From Nocardioides solisilvae (GTDB lineage: Bacteria > Actinomycetota > Actinomycetes > Propionibacteriales > Nocardioidaceae), in NCBI RefSeq assembly GCF_003194625.1, contig NZ_QHKX01000001.1, forward strand, positions 806,001 to 870,000: a stretch of 64,000 bases of DNA, in the 5' to 3' direction. The position numbers were made by a program, and so were the translations under genes. The notes beneath the pieces were generated by a model that did no database searches, had not been told where the DNA came from, and saw only the letters and a program-made list of their open reading frames with translations. This document shows, piece after piece, positions 7,829 through 16,051 of this stretch (position 1 is its first letter; every line of letters starts with the position of its first letter).

Positions 7829-9095
7829 GGGGCGCCCGGGAGATCGGGCAGCTCATGCAGCGCGGTCCGCCGCGGCCCGAGCCCAGCTCGGAGCCGGCGA
7901 TCCGGACCACCTCGATGCCGGCCGCCTCGAGCCGGTCGTTGGTCTCGTCGTTGCGCTCGTAGGCCACCGCGACCCGCGGCGCGAGGGCGAGGGTGTTGTT
8001 GCCGTCGTCCCACTGCTCGCGCTCGGCGGTGACGGGGTCGAGGCCGGTGTCGATCTGGTGCAGCGTGTCGATCTCCATCGCCTTGGCGGCCGCGACCAGG
8101 AACGGCTCGGCTCCGGCGACCAGGAGTTCGCCCGGGGCCCGGTCGCCGCGCTCGTCGCCGTCGCCGTTGCCGCGGGGCGCGTGGAAGCCCTCGCCCGCGG
8201 TGACGGCGTAGGCCTGCAGCGAGTCGGCGACGTTGGGGTACATGACGATCTTGTCGACGTCGACCATCGTGCAGACGGTGTCGAGGTGCATCGTCGCCCG
8301 CTCCTGGGTGATCGGCACCGCCAGCACGGTGTGGGCCAGGCCGTCGGCGAAGAGGTGCCGGGCGAACCGCTCGACCCCCGCCGGCGTCGTCCGCTCGCCC
8401 ACCCCCACCGCGACGACCCCCGGCGACATGAGCAGCACGTCGCCGCCCTCGACGTACTCGTGCTGCCAGCCGTGGATCGTGCCGGTCCCCGCGAACCGCG
8501 GGTGCAGGGTATAGATCAGCTCGGTCAGCTGGGTCTCGCGGCGCCGCGCCGGCATCGCCAGCGAGGTGACCGCGACCCGGTCGCGGATCCAGACCGACGA
8601 GTCGCGGGTGAAGAGCAGGTTGGGCAGCGGGTCGATGAGGAAGTCGTCGCTGGCCATCAGCGAGGTGACCAGGCCGAAGCCGCCGCGGACCTCGTCGTTG
8701 CGCACCCCCGCGGTGAGGAAGAGCGCGAGCTCTGCGGGGGAGTGGTCGTGCAGGGCGGTGCGCAGGTAGTCGGCCAGCGTGTCGCCGAGGTGGAGGGTGT
8801 TGGTGACGCCCTCGATGGCCCGCTCCCGGGCCTCCTCGAGCGCGAGCGTCTCGGTGAGCAGCTCGGTCAGGTAGAGCACCTCGACGTCGCGGTCGCGCAG
8901 CGCCTGCGCGAAGGCGTCGTGCTCCTCCTGGGCCCGGCTCACCCACGGGATCCCGTCGAAGAGCAGCTTGTCGTTGTTGCGGGGGGTGAGCCGCTTCAGC
9001 TCCGGTCCGGGCCGGTGCAGCATCACCGTGCGCAGGGTGCCGACCTCGCTGTCGGCGCCGTGGGGACGATCGGGCGAGGGACCGGTGGCGACCAT
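7812..9095 (-). CDS. arcA: Arginine deiminase
   Basis: Converts L-arginine to citrulline and ammonia. The guanidino-modifying enzyme motifs are complete: [35 protein letters not shown] with the catalytic His, and [12 protein letters not shown] with the catalytic Cys near the C-terminus. The 427-residue length is slightly above the usual 400-415. The last residues (SRAPLPLGG) and stop are read from the fourth unit of the 33-bp repeat array. No ornithine transcarbamylase, carbamate kinase or antiporter gene is nearby, so it stands outside the usual arcABCD cluster. Confidence 0.95.
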   Translation of the reverse strand: MVATGPSPDRPHGADSEVGTLRTVMLHRPGPELKRLTPRNNDKLLFDGIPWVSRAQEEHDAFAQALRDRDVEVLYLTELLTETLALEEARERAIEGVTNTLHLGDTLADYLRTALHDHSPAELALFLTAGVRNDEVRGGFGLVTSLMASDDFLIDPLPNLLFTRDSSVWIRDRVAVTSLAMPARRRETQLTELIYTLHPRFAGTGTIHGWQHEYVEGGDVLLMSPGVVAVGVGERTTPAGVERFARHLFADGLAHTVLAVPITQERATMHLDTVCTMVDVDKIVMYPNVADSLQAYAVTAGEGFHAPRGNGDGDERGDRAPGELLVAGAEPFLVAAAKAMEIDTLHQIDTGLDPVTAEREQWDDGNNTLALAPRVAVAYERNDETNDRLEAAGIEVVRIAGSELGSGRGGPRCMSCPISRAPLPLGG

Positions 9096-9101
9096 GACGG
9101 C

Positions 9102-9107
9102 ACTCTA
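9102..9107 (-). promoter_or_regulatory. -10 hexamer TAGAGT for arcA
   Basis: On the minus strand TAGAGT is followed by 6 nt and ATG 9095. No Shine-Dalgarno site is visible. Confidence 0.5.
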
Positions 9108-9142
9108 GTTGCGGGGTCGCGAGCCGTGCGGCGTTCGGCGCC

Positions 9143-9889
9143 TCACCCGCGGGCGACGTGCTCCTCGGCCAGCACGGCGTAGCGCAGCGAGTCGGCCCAC
9201 TCGCCCTTGCACCAGTAGTCGCGGCGGGTGTGGCTCTCCAGCCGCATCCCGAGCCGCTCGCAGAGCCGCGCCGAGGCGGTGTTGCGCGGGTCGAGCTGGG
9301 CGTCGACCCGGTGGAAGCCGTAGTGGCCGAAGGCGAGGTCGAGCGCGGCCCGGGCGGCCTCGGTGGCGAACCCCCGTCCGGCGACGTCGGGGTGCATCGC
9401 CCAGCCGATCTCGACCACGCTCCACTCCGGCGGCCGGAACATCAGCAGCAGGTCGCCGACGAGCCGCCCCTCGTGCTCGACGGCGAGGCCGAGCAGCGGC
9501 GGCTCGGGCTCCTCCTCCTGGGGCAGCCGCCGCGCGAGCTTGGCGGCGGTCTCCTCGAGGGTCAGCGGCCCGAAGGGCAGGTACGCCGCCACGTCGGGTC
9601 GGCCGTAGTAGGCGGCGAGTGCCGGGGCGTCGTCGGGACGGATCCGGCGCAGCAGCAGCCGCTGGGTGCGCAGCGGCAGCTCCGGGAGGCGGGGGAGCAG
9701 CAGCCGACGACGAGCCTCCAGCAGCCACTCGGGCGGAGCGGACAGCCGGTCGTGGGCCTCGCCGAGCAACCCGCGGCCGACCGGGTCGGCGCGGTCGGCC
9801 TCGAGGCGGCGCACCCCTTCGCGCGCCTGCGGCAGGAAGACGTCGGGCTCGCCGGGCGGGGCCGCCGAGGGGGGCGGGGGCGGGGGCAT
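9143..9889 (-). CDS. GNAT N-acetyltransferase, RimJ/RimL type, with N-terminal extension
   Basis: Residues 75-248 form a RimJ/RimL-like GNAT domain: LRTQRLLLRRIRPDDAPALAAYY at the start, VEIGWAMHPDVAGRGFATEAARAAL with the acetyl-CoA loop, and FHRVDAQLDPRNTASARLCERLGM. The first 74 residues are a proline-rich run plus a Leu/Arg-rich segment ([46 protein letters not shown]) that could instead be a mis-called start. The substrate is unknown; it is probably a small amine or a protein N-terminus. Confidence 0.8.
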   Translation of the reverse strand: MPPPPPPSAAPPGEPDVFLPQAREGVRRLEADRADPVGRGLLGEAHDRLSAPPEWLLEARRRLLLPRLPELPLRTQRLLLRRIRPDDAPALAAYYGRPDVAAYLPFGPLTLEETAAKLARRLPQEEEPEPPLLGLAVEHEGRLVGDLLLMFRPPEWSVVEIGWAMHPDVAGRGFATEAARAALDLAFGHYGFHRVDAQLDPRNTASARLCERLGMRLESHTRRDYWCKGEWADSLRYAVLAEEHVARG

Positions 9890-9913
9890 GGGCCCAGCCT
9901 GCCCGAGCCGGGC

Positions 9914-10525
9914 TCAGCCGGCCAGCAGCTCGTAGGCCGACAGCCCGGCCAGCACCAGGCAGACGGTCGCGCCGGCGTAGTGCAGCACCGAGAGGCTCAC
10001 CTTGGCCAGCAGCACCCGCCCCACGATCACGGCCAGGCCCGAGACGGTGAGCAGCGCGCCCCAGGCACCGAGGAAGACCGAGACCGGGTCGTCGTACTTG
10101 GCGACCAGCGAGAGCGTGAGCAGCTGGGAGAGGTCGCCCCACTCGGCGGCGAAGAGGACCAGGAAGGAGGTGAGGACGACCTTGAGGCCGTGCACCTCGC
10201 CGCGGGCGGCCGCCTTCTCGGCGAACTCCGCCTCGGTCTCGTCCTCCTCGGCGTCGGCGCCGCGCGCCTCGCGGAGGAGCAGGAAGGCGCCGACCAGGAA
10301 GAGGACCGTCGCCGCGGCCCGCACCACGTCGGTGGGCAGGAACGCCGCCGCCTTGCCGAGGGCGACCGCGATCCCGGTCTGCACGGCGAAGGCGAGGCCG
10401 ACGCCGACCCAGACCAGGAACGGCCGGAACCGGGTGCTCAGCACGAGGGTGGCGATGAAGGTCTTGTCGGGCAGCTCGACCAGGAAGAGCGCGCCGAAGG
10501 TGAGCGCGACGACGGCCAGGTCCAC
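9914..10525 (-). CDS. TMEM165/GDT1 (UPF0016) cation transporter
   Basis: Integral membrane protein with two homologous halves, each carrying a variant of the family motif E-x-G-D-[KR]-[TS]: LFLVELPDKTFIATLVLSTR near residue 15 and LFAAEWGDLSQLLTLSLVAKYDDP in the second half. An acidic charged loop (REARGADAEEDETEAEF) separates them. Bacterial members of this family export manganese or other divalent cations. It starts with GTG 10525, with GAGGAG as ribosome site, 12 bp after larC, so it is probably the third gene of the larB-larC operon. Confidence 0.88.
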   Translation of the reverse strand: MDLAVVALTFGALFLVELPDKTFIATLVLSTRFRPFLVWVGVGLAFAVQTGIAVALGKAAAFLPTDVVRAAATVLFLVGAFLLLREARGADAEEDETEAEFAEKAAARGEVHGLKVVLTSFLVLFAAEWGDLSQLLTLSLVAKYDDPVSVFLGAWGALLTVSGLAVIVGRVLLAKVSLSVLHYAGATVCLVLAGLSAYELLAG

Positions 10526-10537
10526 GGGGGGTGCTCC

Positions 10538-11782
10538 TCAGGGGTGGTGCGGGATGAAGGTCCTGCTCGCGGCCGCGGCGTCGGCCAGCACCTCGCTGAC
10601 CGGGCGGCCCAAGGCCTCGGCGGCGCGGACCACGTCGTCGAACTCGGGCTGAGCGTTGACCAGCACCCCGTCGTGGCGGGCGAGCTTGACCGCGATCCGC
10701 TGCCCGTCGACCTCGACGCTCACCATCTCACGCTCCAGCGCGTGCTTCCCGAGCGGCACCTCGCGCACCCCGATCGTGGTGGTGTGCCGGAAGATCGCGG
10801 CCCGCACCCGCGCTGCCCGGTCGGCGGCGACCAGCACCGAGAGCGTGTGGGCGGGACGCCCCTTCTTCATGAGGATCGGGGTGAGCCAGGCGTCGCTGGC
10901 GCCTTCCGCCAGCAGCGCGGCGATCACCCGCGGCCACAGGCGCGGGTCCATGTCGTCGACGTTGGTCTCGACCAGCAGCGGCGGCCGGTCCACCCGCGCG
11001 CCCCCGGTCGCGGCCTCCTCCTCGGGGGCGCCGAGGAGGAGGCGGACGACGTTGCTGTGCCCCCCGTGCCCCCCGGGGCCGCCGTGGTCCCGTCCACCGG
11101 CGCCCACCCCGATCGCGTCGGTCGTCATCGGGGGCTGCGGGCCCCAGACGTCGGCGAGGGTGGTCAGCAGCGCGGCCCCGGTCGGGGTGCAGAGCTCGGC
11201 CGCGGGAGCGGTCTCGGGTCCCGCCCACGACGGGACGCCTCGGAGCAGCTCGGCGACCGCGGGCGGCGGCACCGGCAGCACGCCGTGCGCGCTCCGGACC
11301 GTGCCGGAGCCGACGGCGACGCGGCTCACCACCACGCGCGTCACCCCGCGCTGCTCGCGCAGCCACGCGAAGCCGGCACTCACCCCGACCACGTCGGCGA
11401 TGGCGTCCAGCGCCCCGACCTCGTGGAAGGCGACGTCCGCCGGGTCGACCCCGTGCACGGTCGCCTCCGCGACCGCGAGCCGTTCGAAGACCCGCAGCGC
11501 CAGCTCGCGGACCGGCCCGGGCAACGCGGCTTCGCCCAGCAGGGACCGGACGTCGCGCCACGTGCGGTGGTGCACGGAGTCGGCGACCTCGACGTGGCAG
11601 CGGGTGGCGGCGAGCTCGCCGCGACGCACGGTCTCGGTGCGCAGCGCGACCGGCTCCGGCGAGGCCGCGGTCACCGCGCCGGCCAGTACCTCCACCGGCA
11701 CCCCGGCGCCGACCAGGGCTCCGAGCAGCATGTCGCCGCTCGCGCCCGACAGGGAGGCGTCCACCCAGGCGGTGCCGCTCAC
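10538..11782 (-). CDS. larC: LarC, nickel-pincer cofactor nickel insertase
   Basis: Inserts nickel into the pincer cofactor of lactate racemase-type enzymes. The start is GTG 11782, where GTGA overlaps the larB stop; the longer frame to 11839 only reads larB antisense. Motifs of the family: VDASLSGASGDMLLGALVGAGVP at the N-terminus, AEATVHGVDPADVAFHEVGALDAIADVVG, ELCTPTGAALLTTL, and LLVETNVDDMDPRLW near the middle, then GRPAHTLSVLV. The 414-residue length matches full-length LarC without the frameshift seen in some species. Larger than a typical fragment and intact. Confidence 0.93.
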   Translation of the reverse strand: MSGTAWVDASLSGASGDMLLGALVGAGVPVEVLAGAVTAASPEPVALRTETVRRGELAATRCHVEVADSVHHRTWRDVRSLLGEAALPGPVRELALRVFERLAVAEATVHGVDPADVAFHEVGALDAIADVVGVSAGFAWLREQRGVTRVVVSRVAVGSGTVRSAHGVLPVPPPAVAELLRGVPSWAGPETAPAAELCTPTGAALLTTLADVWGPQPPMTTDAIGVGAGGRDHGGPGGHGGHSNVVRLLLGAPEEEAATGGARVDRPPLLVETNVDDMDPRLWPRVIAALLAEGASDAWLTPILMKKGRPAHTLSVLVAADRAARVRAAIFRHTTTIGVREVPLGKHALEREMVSVEVDGQRIAVKLARHDGVLVNAQPEFDDVVRAAEALGRPVSEVLADAAAASRTFIPHHP

Positions 11783-12528
11783 GGCCGGCGCCCCCCGTCG
11801 ACCTCGGCCCGCGGGAGGTCGTCGGCGGCGTGGCCGCACGACTGCCGCGCGATCCGCGCGGCGGCGACCCCGGCGCCGTACCCGTTGTCGATGTTGACCA
11901 CGGTGACCCCCGGCGCGCAGGAGTTGAGCATCGCCAGCAGGGCCGCCACCCCGCCCAGCGAGGCGCCGTACCCCACGCTGGTCGGCACCGCCACCTGCGG
12001 GACGCCGACCAGGCCGCCCACCACCGACGGCAGGGCGCCCTCCATCCCGGCGACCACGACGAGGCAGTGGGCCGCCTCGAGCCGGTCGCGGACGGCGAGC
12101 AGCCGGTGCAGCCCGGCCACCCCGACGTCGGTGATCCGCTCGACCCCGGCGCCGTGCACCCGCGCGGTCACCTCGGCCTCGCCGGCGACCGGGGCGTCGG
12201 AGGTGCCGGCCGCGACCACCACGACTCGCCCGCGCGGCGCGGGCAGCGGGCCCAGCACCGCAGTCCGCGCGACCGGGTCGACGTCGGCGCCGACCGCGCG
12301 GCAGGCGACCTGGGCCTCGTCGGAGAGCCGGGTCGCCAGCACCGCCCGGTCGGGGTGCGCCGCGTGCAGGGTGGTGAGGATGTCGGCGACCTCGGGCGCG
12401 GTCTTGCCGGCGCCGTAGACCACCTCGGGGTCGCCGGTGCGGCGGGCGCGGTCGAGGTCGACACGCGCGAAGCCCAGGTCGGCGGTGCGCTGCTCGGCGG
12501 TGCGCTGCTCGGGGGAGGCGTCCTTCAC
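11779..12528 (-). CDS. larB: LarB, nicotinic acid adenine dinucleotide carboxylase/hydrolase
   Basis: Carries out the first step of nickel-pincer cofactor synthesis, carboxylating and hydrolysing NaAD. The C-terminal half is the AIR-carboxylase-like fold: VVVVAAGTSDAPVAGEAEVTA, VGVAGLHRLL, CLVVVAGMEGALPSVVGGLVGVPQVAVPTSVGYGASLGGVAALLAMLNSCAPGVTVVNIDNGYGAG. An N-terminal helix region (RVDLDRARRTGDPEVVYGAGKT) is also typical. GTG start with a leaderless-type promoter. LarE, which supplies the sulfur atoms, and LarA are not in this window. Confidence 0.93.
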   Translation of the reverse strand: MKDASPEQRTAEQRTADLGFARVDLDRARRTGDPEVVYGAGKTAPEVADILTTLHAAHPDRAVLATRLSDEAQVACRAVGADVDPVARTAVLGPLPAPRGRVVVVAAGTSDAPVAGEAEVTARVHGAGVERITDVGVAGLHRLLAVRDRLEAAHCLVVVAGMEGALPSVVGGLVGVPQVAVPTSVGYGASLGGVAALLAMLNSCAPGVTVVNIDNGYGAGVAAARIARQSCGHAADDLPRAEVDGGRRP

Positions 12529-12534
12529 ACCGGC

Positions 12535-12540
12535 AACCTA
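12535..12540 (-). promoter_or_regulatory. -10 hexamer TAGGTT for the larBC operon
   Basis: On the minus strand TAGGTT, 6 nt, then GTG 12528. Confidence 0.5.
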
Positions 12541-12590
12541 CTCTGGAGGACAGACAGCACCCGCAGCGTCACGACCGTCAGGAGCCCGCC

Positions 12591-12998
12591 GTGTCCTTTG
12601 CCGACGACATGAAGAAGAAGATCGACGAGCTCGAGGTCGAGCGCCGGCTCAAGGAGCTCGCCGACGGGGCCGACAAGACCGTCAACGAGACCGTCGAGAA
12701 GGCCGGCGCGCTCGCCCACGAGCGCCGCGGCGAGGTCGAGGGCTGGATCGCCCACGCCAGCGAGGCCGTCAACACCAAGACCAAGGGGCAGTACGCCGAC
12801 AAGGTCGACAAGGTGCGCACCGGACTGCTCTCCGGGCTCGACAAGCTCGCCGCCAAGCGGCCCATGCACCCCGTCGCCGAGATCGAGGAGTCGACCGAGG
12901 AGGACGGCCCCGGTCAGGCCCAAACCGGTCAGGCCCAGCCCGGTCAGGCCCAGCCCGGCGACGGACCCGACCGCCCCGAGGGCCCGCCGCTCTCCTAG
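12591..12998 (+). CDS. Rv0909-like antitoxin-family protein
   Basis: A small, highly charged helical protein whose centre, AVNTKTKGQYADKVDKVRTGL, matches the hallmark of the Rv0909/MT0933 antitoxin family (the T-x-G-K/Q-Y-A-D-K-V-D-K motif). It starts at GTG 12591 after GGAG. The C-terminus has three QAQ(T/P)G repeats made by an exact 15-bp tandem repeat. The usual partner, an SRPBCC-type toxin, is not adjacent; the next gene encodes a membrane protein. The family name rests on the mycobacterial pair, and antitoxin activity here is inference. Confidence 0.75.
   Translation: MSFADDMKKKIDELEVERRLKELADGADKTVNETVEKAGALAHERRGEVEGWIAHASEAVNTKTKGQYADKVDKVRTGLLSGLDKLAAKRPMHPVAEIEESTEEDGPGQAQTGQAQPGQAQPGDGPDRPEGPPLS
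12910..12954 (+). repeat. 15-bp tandem repeat, three copies, in coding sequence
   Basis: CCGGTCAGGCCCAAA followed by two copies of CCGGTCAGGCCCAGC. Being a multiple of three, it adds five residues per unit to the C-terminus of the antitoxin-like protein. Confidence 0.85.
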
Positions 12999-13038
12999 GC
13001 TCGACCCGGGAAGGGGAGTCGACCCACCGGGGGGCGGG

Positions 13039-13635
13039 ATGCGGTTCGTGCGACGCGAGGTGGCGCTGCTCCGGGCGCTCGCTCTGCTGCTGACCGGCCG
13101 CCGCGACGTGGCGCCCGACGAGCGGGCGATCGGCTACTCGGGCCCGCTGGTGCCGATGCTGGTCGTGCTGACCGTGGTCGACGGGATCGTCGCCGTGCTG
13201 CTGCACGTCCTGCTGCCCGACGCGGTGCAGGGGCTGGCGCTGGTGCTCGGGCTCGTCGGCGTGCTGTGGCTCGCGGCCTTCGTCGCGTCGCTGGTCGTCC
13301 TGCCGCACACCGTCTCGGCCACCCGGTTGCGGCTGCGGTTCGGGGTCTTCCAGGAGGTCGAGCTGCCCGTCGGCGCCGTCCGGTCGGTGAGCACCACGCA
13401 CGCCCAGCCGCGGACCACCCGGTCGGCGCAGCTCTTCGACGACGAGCTCGAGATGGCGGTGGCCAACCAGGCCGGGGTGGTCGTCGAGCTCGAGCCCACG
13501 GCGTACCGGAGCCTCGACCCGCGGGTGGCCGCCCCGGCGCTGACCCGGGTGGTCTTCCACGCCGACGACCCGCGGGAGGCCCGCCGCCTGCTGCTGGCCG
13601 CGGCGGCCGAGGCTCACCAGGGCGAGGGCCGGTAG
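13039..13635 (+). CDS. Membrane protein with PH-like C-terminal domain, hypothetical
   Basis: A 198-residue protein. Two membrane helices occupy roughly residues 36-60 (LVPMLVVLTVVDGIVAVLLHVLL) and 65-90 (LALVLGLVGVLWLAAFVASLVV). The remainder, beginning TVSATRLRLRFGVFQEVELPVGAVRSVST, has the pattern of bacterial PH domains fused to helix pairs. Upstream, TAGGCT at 12996-13001 could be a -10 element, leaving a leader of about 30 nt. The last 22 bp overlap the convergent SDR gene. Function unknown. Confidence 0.75.
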   Translation: MRFVRREVALLRALALLLTGRRDVAPDERAIGYSGPLVPMLVVLTVVDGIVAVLLHVLLPDAVQGLALVLGLVGVLWLAAFVASLVVLPHTVSATRLRLRFGVFQEVELPVGAVRSVSTTHAQPRTTRSAQLFDDELEMAVANQAGVVVELEPTAYRSLDPRVAAPALTRVVFHADDPREARRLLLAAAAEAHQGEGR

Positions 13636-15164
13636 TCCTTCACGAAGCAGCCGTAGAGGTCCTCGCCCCGCTCGCCGAGCACGATCGGGTCGTAGACGCG
13701 GGCGGCGCCGTCGACGAGGTCGAGCGGCGCGTGCCAGCCCTCCGCGGCGATCCGCAGCTTCTCCTGGTGGGGCCGTTCGTCGGTGATCCAGCCGGTGTCG
13801 ACGGCGGTCATGAGGATCTTGTCGGTCTCGAACATCTCGCCCGCGCTGGTGCGGGTCATCATGTTGAGCGCCGCCTTGGCCATGTTGGTGTGCGGGTGGC
13901 CCGGCCCCTTGTAGCGGCGGGAGAACTGCCCCTCCATCGCCGAGACGTTGACGACGTAGGCCCGGCGCGCGCCGGCCGCGACCGCGGCCCGCATGGCGGG
14001 CCGCAGCCGCGAGACCAGCAGGAACGGCGCGATCGAGTTGCACAGCTGCACCTCGAGGAGCTCCAGCGGGTCGACCTCGTCGACGTGCTGGGTCCAGGAG
14101 TTGGTGGTCGCGGTGTCGGGCAGCAGGCCGCCGGCGTCCACCGCGCTGCCGTCGAGGTGGGCCGCCAGCGAGGCGGAGCCGGCCTTGAGCGCCAGCGCCG
14201 TGATCGAGGCGGCGGTGTGGGCGGCCTCCGCCAGCGCGGCCGGCTCGCCCTCGTGGTGGGCCACTGCGGTGGTGGTCAGCGCGCCGGCGATGGCCGCCGG
14301 GTGGGCGTTCGAGATGCCGTCGAAGGTGACCATCTCGGGCAGCTCGCGGTCGCCCGGGAGCGGGGCGTCCTCCATCTCGACGAGGCGGGAGTAGGCGCCC
14401 GGGGAGCGCCGGACCGTCTGGCAGGCGTTGTTGATGAGGATGTCGAGCGGTCCGGCGGCGGCGACGTCGTCGGCGAGGCTGATCACCTGGGCAGGGTCGC
14501 GCAGGTCGATCCCGACGACCTTGAGCCGGTGCAGCCAGTCGCCGGAGTCCTCCATCGCCGAGAAGCGTCGGACCGCGTCCTTGGGGAAGCGGGTGGTGAT
14601 CGTGGTGTGCGCGCCGTCGCGCAGCAGGCGGAGCGCGATGTACATGCCGATCTTGGCCCGGCCGCCGGTGAGCAGCGCCCGCTTGCCGGTGAGGTCGGTG
14701 CGCTGGTCGCGCTTGGCGTGCGACATCGCCGCGCACCGCGGGCAGAGCCAGTGGTAGAACGCGTCGACGAGGGTGAAGTCTTCCTTGCAGATGTAGCAGC
14801 CGCGCGCTGTGATCAGCTCGCCCGCGAAAGCGCCCGGCGCGTGCGAGACCAGCGGGATGCCGGCGGTCTCGTCGTCGATCCGCATCGGCGACCCGGTCGC
14901 CGTCTTCTCGATGATGTCCTGGTCGTGGCGCTGCCGCTCCTGCCGGATCTCGGCGCGGCGGGCCTTCTTGATCAGCTTGTACATGTACGACGCCTCGCGC
15001 TTGACCGTGCGGATGTCCGGGTGGTCGGGGTGGAGGTCGGGGAGCTGGCGCAGCACCTCGAGCGCGATGGCCATCTTCTCGGGGTCGATGCCGGGCTCGT
15101 CGGGGCTGGTGCCCCGTCGGGGGTCGGTGCCACCCGCGGTCGGCTCCACGTCGTACGTCGTCAC
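13614..15164 (-). CDS. Large SDR oxidoreductase with embedded zinc-finger-like module
   Basis: Starts at GTG 15164 (VTTYDVEPTAGG); the longer frame to 15278 would cross the next gene. Residues 25-85 are helical and charged (PEKMAIALEVLRQLPDLHPDHPD, REASYMYKLIKKARRAEIRQERQ). A Cys cluster CYICKEDF...FYHWLCPRCAAMSH follows at about residues 122-150, resembling a treble-clef zinc site. From about residue 160 a Rossmann SDR domain begins: GKRALLTGGRAKIGMYIALRLL, DILINNACQTVRR, and YVVNVSAMEGQF...HTNMAKAALNMMTRTSA, which carries an S...K arrangement in place of the usual YxxxK. At 516 residues it is twice the normal SDR length. The substrate is unknown. Confidence 0.85.
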   Translation of the reverse strand: MTTYDVEPTAGGTDPRRGTSPDEPGIDPEKMAIALEVLRQLPDLHPDHPDIRTVKREASYMYKLIKKARRAEIRQERQRHDQDIIEKTATGSPMRIDDETAGIPLVSHAPGAFAGELITARGCYICKEDFTLVDAFYHWLCPRCAAMSHAKRDQRTDLTGKRALLTGGRAKIGMYIALRLLRDGAHTTITTRFPKDAVRRFSAMEDSGDWLHRLKVVGIDLRDPAQVISLADDVAAAGPLDILINNACQTVRRSPGAYSRLVEMEDAPLPGDRELPEMVTFDGISNAHPAAIAGALTTTAVAHHEGEPAALAEAAHTAASITALALKAGSASLAAHLDGSAVDAGGLLPDTATTNSWTQHVDEVDPLELLEVQLCNSIAPFLLVSRLRPAMRAAVAAGARRAYVVNVSAMEGQFSRRYKGPGHPHTNMAKAALNMMTRTSAGEMFETDKILMTAVDTGWITDERPHQEKLRIAAEGWHAPLDLVDGAARVYDPIVLGERGEDLYGCFVKDYRPSPW

Positions 15165-15262
15165 AGGGCGGGATTCTCCCACCCGGCGACGCCGTCCCTC
15201 GAACTCGCGACGACGTGAGGTCGCACTCCCGCGGCGTACGCGGGGGCCCGACGACCGATGGC

Positions 15263-15268
15263 TAGGCT
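15263..15268 (+). promoter_or_regulatory. -10 hexamer TAGGCT, leaderless start
   Basis: TAGGCT lies 8 nt before ATG 15277. It decides that start over the longer open frame beginning at 14809. Confidence 0.5.
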
Positions 15269-15276
15269 CCCGGAGC

Positions 15277-16029
15277 ATGCCTGGTCAGTCGCGGCGACGG
15301 CCCTCCCGCGTCCTCACGGTGGTGGTGGCGGTGTGGACGCTGCTGCACGCCTTCTCGCTGACGCTCCTGCTCACCGACGCGGACCATGACGGTCTCCGGG
15401 AACCCCTCACCGGGGCGGCGATGGTGACCGTGGGGGTCGTCGTGCTGTGGCTGGTGTGGCGCCCGCGCGCGACACCCCGCACGGATCATCACGGCACCGC
15501 GGTGGCACGGCCGGTCTGGTGGCTGCGGATGGCCGGACTGCTCGCCGGTGTCATCGGCGCTGTCGTGCTGGCGAACGCGCTGACCCTGGCCGTCGGCGCC
15601 GACCCGCCCCTCGACGGGGCCGGCCGGGCCGCGGTGGCGGTGCTCCTCTGCCTCGTCGGCCTCGTGCTGCTCGGTGCCGCGTGGGTCTCGTGGTGGCTCC
15701 GGCAGTCGATCGACCCGCACGAGGCGACCGTCCGGGTGCTGGGGCGGACGCATCGCATCCGTCAGGCGTCCGCGACGGCCGTGCGAGCCACGACGGCGAC
15801 GCTGCACGCCGGTCGGGTGGGCGGGAAGATCCCCTTGACGCGGATCCTCGTCGAGGGGCCGAATCAGGACGGCGAGGCGGCTCGTGCCGCTTTCGACGCC
15901 ACGATGACCGACGTGGAGCAGGCGGCCGTGTCGCTCGACGGGTGGGTCCGGGCCCGGCCCGAGCTCGTGCAGGACGAGACGACGCGCCTCTTCTTCGAGG
16001 CCCGCGGGGTGTTGACCCCGACGGAGTGA
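15277..16029 (+). CDS. Membrane protein, hypothetical (250 aa)
   Basis: Four likely membrane helices: VLTVVVAVWTLLHAFSLTLLL, GAAMVTVGVVVLWLVW, MAGLLAGVIGAVVLANALTLAV and AAVAVLLCLVGLVLLGAAWVSWWL. A soluble C-terminal domain of about 110 residues follows (HEATVRVLGRTHRIRQAS...RILVEGPNQDGEAARAAFDATMTDVEQAAVSLDGWVRARPELVQDETTRLFFEARGV). No family was recognised. It converges on the ankyrin gene across a short hairpin. Confidence 0.75.
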   Translation: MPGQSRRRPSRVLTVVVAVWTLLHAFSLTLLLTDADHDGLREPLTGAAMVTVGVVVLWLVWRPRATPRTDHHGTAVARPVWWLRMAGLLAGVIGAVVLANALTLAVGADPPLDGAGRAAVAVLLCLVGLVLLGAAWVSWWLRQSIDPHEATVRVLGRTHRIRQASATAVRATTATLHAGRVGGKIPLTRILVEGPNQDGEAARAAFDATMTDVEQAAVSLDGWVRARPELVQDETTRLFFEARGVLTPTE

Positions 16030-16034
16030 CGCAT

Positions 16035-16051
16035 CCCGCGGCCAGCGCGGG
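16035..16051. terminator. Short hairpin between convergent genes
   Basis: CCCGCG, five bases, CGCGGG. It fills the gap between the stop codons at 16029 and 16052. Confidence 0.5.

Noticed and set aside
9158..12418. A 1086-codon open frame on the plus strand
   Set aside because: It is antisense to GNAT, the transporter, larC and larB, and reads low-complexity Arg/Gly/Pro/Gln-rich sequence. High GC creates such shadows.
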